NCBI GenBank assembly: GCA_016715245.1 | Contig: JADKAS010000011.1 | Coordinates: forward strand, 99,501-163,500 | DNA length: 64,000 nucleotides | Source: Saprospiraceae bacterium | GTDB taxonomy: Bacteria; Bacteroidota; Bacteroidia; Chitinophagales; Saprospiraceae | Reading direction: 5' to 3' | In this document: positions 58,572 through 64,000 of the stretch, piece after piece | How the letters are laid out: each line of letters starts with the position of its first letter | Numbering within the stretch: position 1 is the stretch's first letter | Translations under genes and position numbers: made by a program | The notes under the pieces: generated by a model | Database searches by the model: none | What the model was told of the DNA's origin: nothing | The model's input: the letters and a program-made list of their open reading frames with translations, nothing else

Positions 58572-61418
58572 TTATTTTCCACTTCCCATATACTTTCCAG
58601 TAACTGAGTTTTTTTCTTTCTCCAATCCTTCAGGATGGCCTTCAAACACCAGATGACCGCCGGCTTTTCCCCCTTCCGGTCCAAGCTCGATGACGTGGTC
58701 GGCACACTTTATGACGTCGAGATTGTGCTCGACAATAACTACCGTATGACCGGTTTCGACAAGGGTCTGAAAGGCTTTCATCAGTATCTCCACATCGTAA
58801 AAATGTAAGCCGGTTGTCGGTTCGTCGAAAATAAAAAAGATCTTCTTACTGATAAACTCCTTCGTCATAAAGGAAGCCAGTTTCAGTCTCTGCGCTTCGC
58901 CGCCGGACAAAGTGGAACTGGCCTGCCCCAGTTTGATATATCCCAGCCCTACATCTGCCAATGGCTGCAGACGGCTGATTATGTCCTTTTTACCGGCAAA
59001 AAAAGTAAGGCTCTCTTCAACAGTGAGGTTTAAAACGTCAAAAATGTTTTTACCATTGACCTCGACTTCCAGAACTTCTTTTTTAAATCTTTTTCCCTGA
59101 CATTCGTCACATAGCAAGGTAACATCGGCGAGAAACTGCATTTCGACAGTAATTTCGCCGTCGCCTTTACAATTTTCGCAACGCCCGCCTTCCACATTAA
59201 ATGAAAAGTGTTTGGGTTCAAATCCTTTTATTTTCGACAATTGCTGGTCGGAAAAAAGTTTCCTTATGCCGTCATAGGCTTTCACATACGTGACTGGATT
59301 GGATCTGGAAGATTTGCCGAGTGGACTTTGTCCGACAAATTCGACCATCTGGATATTTTTTATATCCCCGCTGATTCCCTTGTGTCTGCCTGGTAAAATA
59401 CCCAATGGTTCATTGAGCAAAATTTTTAACCCGGGATATAAAATTTTCTGAACCAAAGTTGTTTTTCCCGATCCGGAAACCCCGCAAATAACGGTGAGCG
59501 CCTGCAGAGGAATCGTAACATTTATATTTTTGAGGTTGTGTTCGAGAGCCCCCTCAATAAATATTTTCTGAACGATTTTCCTTTTTTGAGGAAGTGGTTT
59601 AATTTGCCTGATTCCTTTCAGATAATCTCCTGTAAGGTTGTCTGTCACTTTGTTGTATAAACTCTGATAATCGCCTTCAAACACGATATGACCGCCGTGA
59701 ACACCTGCCAAAGGTCCTACATCTATAAGATAATCTGCATTTCGGATGATAGCTTCTTCGTGTTCTATGACAATAACCGTATTCCCCAGATCCCTGAGAT
59801 TTTTCAATACCTGAACAAGTTTTTCGGTATCCCTGGGGTGTAAACCAACGCTGGGTTCGTCGAGAATGTACATAGAGTTGATCAGATTTGACCCCAACGT
59901 TCTCGTAAGGTTTATTCGCTGTGTTTCTCCACCACTAAGTGTATTGGCGTGTCTGTCAAGCGTAAGATACCCCAGACCCATCCGGATCATAACTTCCAGC
60001 CTCAGTTTTACTTCATATAAAATTCTTTCTGCGATTTTTGTGTCGTGTTCGGACAAGGCCAATTCTTCAAAAAAAGGATATAATTCTTCAATAGGAATAT
60101 TGATGAGAGAAGGAAGATTTTTTCCTGCTACTTTTACATACATAGCTTCAGGACGCAAACGACCTCCTTTACAGGTATCACAGGTAGTTTTACCGCGATA
60201 TCTCGAAAGAATGACTCTGTTCTGAATCTTATACGATGCTTCTTCCAATTCCTGAAAATAACTGTAAATACCATTGAACCAATTATTACCATTCCACAAT
60301 AATTCCTGCTGATCTTCAGTGAGTTGTTGATAGGGTTTATGAATCGGAAAATCACAACGACTGGCATTTGCGATAAGCTGGTTCTGATAATAACTTCCCC
60401 TCTCCCCTCTCCATGGGTAAATGGCACCTTGATAAACAGATAAACTTTCATCCGGAATAACCCGGTTTCTGTCTATCCCAATCATCTTTCCATAACCTTC
60501 GCACTTAGGGCAGGCACCATAAGGATTATTGTAATTAAACAGCTGATGGTTGGGTTCCAGAAAGGTAATTCCGTCCAGTTCAAAACGGTTGTTGAATGGA
60601 ATATATTTTTTGGTCTCCGGAAGAAAAAGCACACAATCCCCTTCTGATTCAGCAAAGGCTGTGAGAACAGAATCTGCAATTCTTTTAAGATTTTCTTCTT
60701 CAGCATTAACCACAAAGCGGTCGATGACAACAAATAATTTTTGTCCGACTGATAGCGTACTTTCTGACATCAACCGGTCATTTTCTTCCATATATTGTTG
60801 AATATCAACTATTTTTTCATTTACATATATACGATTGTAGCCTTTTTGCAATAAAAGATCCAACTCAAAACCAAGATTGCGATTATGCCTCAGTGCAAGG
60901 GGGATCAATAGTAAAAATTTTTCTCCTTCATCACAGGAAGATATAAAATCAACCACATCCCTGACTTCCTGTTTTTTGACCTCTTTTCCACTTACTGGTG
61001 AATATGTTTTTCCTATTCTGGCATAAAGAAGCCGCAGATAATCATAAATTTCTGTGAGAGAACCCACCGTAGATCTTGCATTTCCCGTACTGACTTTTTG
61101 TTCTATGGCAATGGCCGGGCAAATACCTTTGATAAAGTCCACTTCCGGCTTTTTCATTCTGTCGAGAAACTGTCTGGCATAGGAAGACAGACTTTCAACG
61201 TAACGTCTCTGCCCTTCTGAATACAAAGTATCAATGACGAGTGAGGATTTGCCGGAACCCGAAACTCCGGTGACCACGACCAGTTTGTTTTTGGGAATAA
61301 AAATTTCAATGTTCTGCAGATTGTTGGATCTGGCTCCCTTTATATGAATAAAATGTTTGTAGGAAACAGGATTTTCGTTGACGGAGGAAGAAGTGGTTCG
61401 TGTGATTGATTCAGGCAT
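58572..61418 (-). CDS. uvrA: Excinuclease ABC subunit A
   Basis: 948 residues, the normal UvrA length. Two ABC ATPase modules: Walker A GVSGSGKSS near the N terminus and GVSGSGKTT in the second half, signature motifs LSGGETQRI and LSGGEAQRL, and two zinc modules (CPKCEGYGKM; CENCKGDGE with CDECQGKRF). UvrA finds bulky DNA lesions and loads UvrB in nucleotide-excision repair. No uvrB or uvrC nearby. The N terminus has about 20 extra residues before the conserved KGARSNNLQN. Confidence 0.97.
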   Translation of the reverse strand: MPESITRTTSSSVNENPVSYKHFIHIKGARSNNLQNIEIFIPKNKLVVVTGVSGSGKSSLVIDTLYSEGQRRYVESLSSYARQFLDRMKKPEVDFIKGICPAIAIEQKVSTGNARSTVGSLTEIYDYLRLLYARIGKTYSPVSGKEVKKQEVRDVVDFISSCDEGEKFLLLIPLALRHNRNLGFELDLLLQKGYNRIYVNEKIVDIQQYMEENDRLMSESTLSVGQKLFVVIDRFVVNAEEENLKRIADSVLTAFAESEGDCVLFLPETKKYIPFNNRFELDGITFLEPNHQLFNYNNPYGACPKCEGYGKMIGIDRNRVIPDESLSVYQGAIYPWRGERGSYYQNQLIANASRCDFPIHKPYQQLTEDQQELLWNGNNWFNGIYSYFQELEEASYKIQNRVILSRYRGKTTCDTCKGGRLRPEAMYVKVAGKNLPSLINIPIEELYPFFEELALSEHDTKIAERILYEVKLRLEVMIRMGLGYLTLDRHANTLSGGETQRINLTRTLGSNLINSMYILDEPSVGLHPRDTEKLVQVLKNLRDLGNTVIVIEHEEAIIRNADYLIDVGPLAGVHGGHIVFEGDYQSLYNKVTDNLTGDYLKGIRQIKPLPQKRKIVQKIFIEGALEHNLKNINVTIPLQALTVICGVSGSGKTTLVQKILYPGLKILLNEPLGILPGRHKGISGDIKNIQMVEFVGQSPLGKSSRSNPVTYVKAYDGIRKLFSDQQLSKIKGFEPKHFSFNVEGGRCENCKGDGEITVEMQFLADVTLLCDECQGKRFKKEVLEVEVNGKNIFDVLNLTVEESLTFFAGKKDIISRLQPLADVGLGYIKLGQASSTLSGGEAQRLKLASFMTKEFISKKIFFIFDEPTTGLHFYDVEILMKAFQTLVETGHTVVIVEHNLDVIKCADHVIELGPEGGKAGGHLVFEGHPEGLEKEKNSVTGKYMGSGK

Positions 61419-61456
61419 AATTTAATTGGTCAATAGCCAAAGAGTCTAACACAAAT

Positions 61457-62563
61457 TTACGGTGCTATGTTTTTCGAATCTGAAAAAACTTCCGTATAAA
61501 GGTATCTGTGAAAAGCATGTACACCTTGTTCGCGTGTTGGAGAAAATCTTCCTCTTGAGTAGGCTAAAGACATCAGCCCTTTTTGTACACTTTCGACGAC
61601 GGCTTCATCCTCCATTTCCGTAAGGTCAAGGGCTGTTTCGGCAAAGTCCGAATCCGGGATATCCTGTCTTTTAAAGGTTAAAAACCTGACTTCCGTTTCA
61701 TTGATATTTTTAGGAATGACCCAATTGATTGAAATGCCCCAATGATAAAAATTGAGCATGAGGTTGGGATAGATAAACCAGTAATAAGCATAAATACTTT
61801 CTCCAAAGTCAGGGTCTCCTTTTTGCAGAGGTATACTTTTTTGTCCGGGTTTACAACGGCCAATCTGGACATTGCAGTGGTCAAATACCCTTACTTCATA
61901 GTCTTCGTAAGTGATGGCTTTGTTGAGGGTTGGGTGAACGTAAGGAATATGAAAACCTTCGAGGTAATTGTCGCAATAGGTAAGCCAGTTGGCGTGGATG
62001 TGATACGTTTTACTTAGGTTGGGTTCGAGGTCAAGCGAAGAAAAAGTATAACTTCCAAGGTGGTTCTGGATAGGCGTCAAAATGTTGTGCAAGTCGTATT
62101 TTGGTTTCAGTGCGACAAAAAAGAAATCATTCCAGGATGACAAGTGGTATTTTTTAAGATCGTCTTGCGGGGATGGAAAATCTTGTGCTGAGTCAAACTC
62201 CGGCATGGAGCGGAACCTTCCATCGTTGTGAAAACACCGACCATGGTAAGAACAAGAGATAAAAGGTTTGGAGGAAGGCGACTCTATGAGGATTTTTGCC
62301 CTATGGGTACAGACATTACTCAGGCAGGAAAGATGTTCCTGATTCCGCACGATGAGAAGTGGTTCGTCTATACATCCCGGTAAAAACGTATGCGGCGTTT
62401 GTGTGTAAGAAGAAGAAAGATATTCTTTGCCGCCGAGCCACTGCCAGGAATTTGAAAAAAGATGATGTTTGAGGGTGTCAAAATATTTTTGTTCTGTATA
62501 GGCAACAGATGGCAACGTATGTGCTTTGCGTATATCCGGATCGATATAAAAATCCTTGTTCAT
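61457..62563 (-). CDS. Rieske non-heme iron oxygenase, alpha subunit
   Basis: 368 residues. The Rieske [2Fe-2S] site is CTH (Cys85, His87) and CSYH (Cys104, His107). The catalytic domain has DNYLEGFHIPYVHPTL with the two iron-binding His residues, preceded by NWLTYCDNYLEG. The closest remembered relatives are choline monooxygenase/carnitine-oxygenase-type enzymes. They hydroxylate or demethylate small substrates with electrons from a separate reductase, which is not adjacent. A 40-bp perfect palindrome lies 125 bases upstream of its start and may be a regulatory site. Confidence 0.9.
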   Translation of the reverse strand: MNKDFYIDPDIRKAHTLPSVAYTEQKYFDTLKHHLFSNSWQWLGGKEYLSSSYTQTPHTFLPGCIDEPLLIVRNQEHLSCLSNVCTHRAKILIESPSSKPFISCSYHGRCFHNDGRFRSMPEFDSAQDFPSPQDDLKKYHLSSWNDFFFVALKPKYDLHNILTPIQNHLGSYTFSSLDLEPNLSKTYHIHANWLTYCDNYLEGFHIPYVHPTLNKAITYEDYEVRVFDHCNVQIGRCKPGQKSIPLQKGDPDFGESIYAYYWFIYPNLMLNFYHWGISINWVIPKNINETEVRFLTFKRQDIPDSDFAETALDLTEMEDEAVVESVQKGLMSLAYSRGRFSPTREQGVHAFHRYLYTEVFSDSKNIAP

Positions 62564-62687
62564 AACATAAAAAATGAAACAAAAAGGTGAAGATATGGAA
62601 AAAGTAGGGAAAGGAATAAATAGAGTAATTATTTAAGGGTTAATGTTACCTAAGATTGAATACACAGAATTGGAACTTTTGACTATC

Positions 62688-62727
62688 CGTAAATTACGGT
62701 AATATACGTATATTACCGTAATTTACG
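62688..62727. promoter_or_regulatory. Perfect 40-bp palindrome, possible operator or cruciform
   Basis: A 20-base arm and its exact inverse (starting CGTAAATTACGG at 62688 and ending CCGTAATTTACG at 62727) meet with no loop. It lies in the gene-free region 62564-62968, 125 bases upstream of the Rieske oxygenase start. Long T runs are absent, so it is not a typical terminator. It may be a binding site for a dimeric regulator or a replication/recombination structure. Confidence 0.6.
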
Positions 62728-62968
62728 ATTAGATTTTACAATAACTTGTTTATCAATTATATAATCTTGAACAAATAGTAAAAATATTGTTCAAATAATC
62801 AACTTCATCCCAAATTTTTAAACTTCAAAAAAGTCCGCTCCCAGAATATTTTATAACTTTTAACTCTCCACTGGTTAAGGTAAAAGGGGCTTCATTACAA
62901 CCCATTTGATTAGCAAAACTGATATCTGTAAGGGTGTACTTTAAAAAGGACTTTTTCTATTTTTTTCA

Positions 62969-64000
62969 TTAATTTACCGTTCCTATTACCGTTCCAAAAT
63001 TGTAAAGGGTGCCGTCCACAATAAAAATACCGCCTGTGGCTTGCATAAGAGTACCATCAATATAATTGGTAAATCCGGCAAAAACTTTAAAAGTACTTCC
63101 GGTTTTATTGTACAATGTTTGACCGGTCATGACAGTTGAGAATGCAATGTTTTTACATAAGAGTTGACCAAAATTGGTTGTGGTTCCACCACCTCTGAAG
63201 GCTATCTGCACAGGTTGGCTATATCCGAATTTAATAATTCCGGTTGGGTTATTGGTAAATATAGTATTGACGTCACAAAAAATGGCTGCCCGGTTAAAAT
63301 CTGAAATCCGGTCAAATTCCAAAGTCCCATTGTTGATAAAGGTGCCGGTATCGGTTGTATTTTCTCCCAATTGGATACCAAGGTTTAGATTGGCAATGGT
63401 GCCGAAACGAATAATCCCCCCATTGGTAAACAGCGCTGTTTTGACAAAAACACCAGCTGAATGCCAGTTTGTAGTTGCGTTATTGATTTCGATGATACCT
63501 CCACTCTGATTTACAAAAGTGGAGTTGTCAACGATGGACATTCCAAAATAACCACATCCAACATTATTGCCAATATTAATGTTTCCGTTATTGGTACCAG
63601 CTGCTGTAACATTATGGGATTCAATGCCTGAATAGGTAATCCTGTTTATGGTAATGTTCCCACCGGCAAGATTATTAAAATCATCATCATAATATATGCC
63701 GAAACTGCATAAAAAGAGGTTCCCAATCGTAATATCACCACTATTGTTGAGTGTGCCCACAGGAATGTAGATAGCTTTTGACCACCAATAAAAATTAATA
63801 CGGTTGATTTCAACATCACCAGTACTGTTGTTGGTAAAGGTAGAATTTTGATCAATTCTGATTCCATATTCAGAACTACCGGTTACGTTTCCGATAATAA
63901 TATTTCCACTATTCTGAAAATGCGATGTGTTAACAAGTTCTATTGCACTATAAGTTCCTGTATTAATTGTTATATTTCCTGTTGCCAGGTTATTAAAATT
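62969..64000 (-). CDS. Beta-helix repeat surface protein, C-terminal part (5' end outside window)
   Basis: The minus-strand frame is open from 64000 to a stop at 62969 (344 codons). The GTG near 63760 is internal, since upstream codons carry the same repeats (SGNIIIGNVTG, NNSTGDVEINRINF). Repeats with N-N-x-G-x-I-x-I-G and NNGTLEFDRISDFNRA patterns predict a right-handed beta-helix, likely a surface protein. No T9SS sorting domain is seen at its C terminus (IGTVN). A short open stretch after the stop (KKSFLKYTLTDISFANQMGC ...) may be a lost C-terminal extension. Confidence 0.75.
   Translation of the reverse strand, partial: NFNNLATGNITINTGTYSAIELVNTSHFQNSGNIIIGNVTGSSEYGIRIDQNSTFTNNSTGDVEINRINFYWWSKAIYIPVGTLNNSGDITIGNLFLCSFGIYYDDDFNNLAGGNITINRITYSGIESHNVTAAGTNNGNINIGNNVGCGYFGMSIVDNSTFVNQSGGIIEINNATTNWHSAGVFVKTALFTNGGIIRFGTIANLNLGIQLGENTTDTGTFINNGTLEFDRISDFNRAAIFCDVNTIFTNNPTGIIKFGYSQPVQIAFRGGGTTTNFGQLLCKNIAFSTVMTGQTLYNKTGSTFKVFAGFTNYIDGTLMQATGGIFIVDGTLYNFGTVIGTVN

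Noticed and set aside
58364..58603. ORFs on both strands in the hairpin cluster
   Set aside because: They run through inverted repeats and a terminator and show no protein-like composition.

Overview
The window looks like part of a Bacteroidota chromosome, probably from the Saprospiria/Saprospiraceae, and probably a draft or metagenome contig. The evidence is low GC, promoters of the Bacteroidota type (TAnnTTTG at -7, sometimes with TTG about 21 bases upstream), a type IX secretion (T9SS) C-terminal sorting domain, SprB-like repeats, FG-GAP propellers, many lipoproteins and outer-membrane barrels, and weak Shine-Dalgarno signals. The genus-level assignment is inference.

Layout. 1-4.2 kb: housekeeping genes (symporter 3' end, RluA-type pseudouridine synthase, SRP RNA, transaldolase-like protein, cyclic-nucleotide-binding patatin) and a small inverted-repeat element. 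4.4-14 kb: a family of Ig-like lipoproteins (two intact, one 5'-truncated) split by a 5.8-kb beta-helix surface-protein gene on the other strand. 14-20.8 kb: small unknown genes, a methyltransferase, a rhodanese and a large FG-GAP/T9SS protein. 20.9-36.5 kb: an accessory zone with a dead tyrosine recombinase, two toxin-antitoxin-type loci (one orphan toxin, one complete parDE), a four-helix-bundle protein inside GGAAAAT repeats, secreted or lipid-anchored proteins, several dispersed non-coding repeats and gene fragments. 36.5-50.4 kb: a minus-strand run of single-gene enzymes and regulators (DJ-1/PfpI-TolB fusion, amidohydrolase, AraC regulator, DinB, glyoxalase-like, bacillithiol transferase-like) and a large outer-membrane protein. 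50.6-57.3 kb: HAD hydrolase, S4 protein, PPK2, DUF58, thioredoxin, TonB-like protein, methyltransferase and M23 peptidase. 57.4-58.5 kb: duplicated, broken tRNA-Arg-like sequences around a GIY-YIG nuclease gene, ending in a cluster of hairpins. 58.5-64 kb: UvrA, a Rieske oxygenase, a perfect 40-bp palindrome and another beta-helix protein running off the window.

At least six genes are broken by single-base changes in homopolymers, and the flanking frames rejoin into one sensible protein. I therefore annotate those genes at full span and treat sequencing error as the leading explanation. The least explained parts are the tRNA-Arg/GIY-YIG locus, the repeats that alternate with gene cassettes at 28-36 kb, and the 40-bp palindrome.
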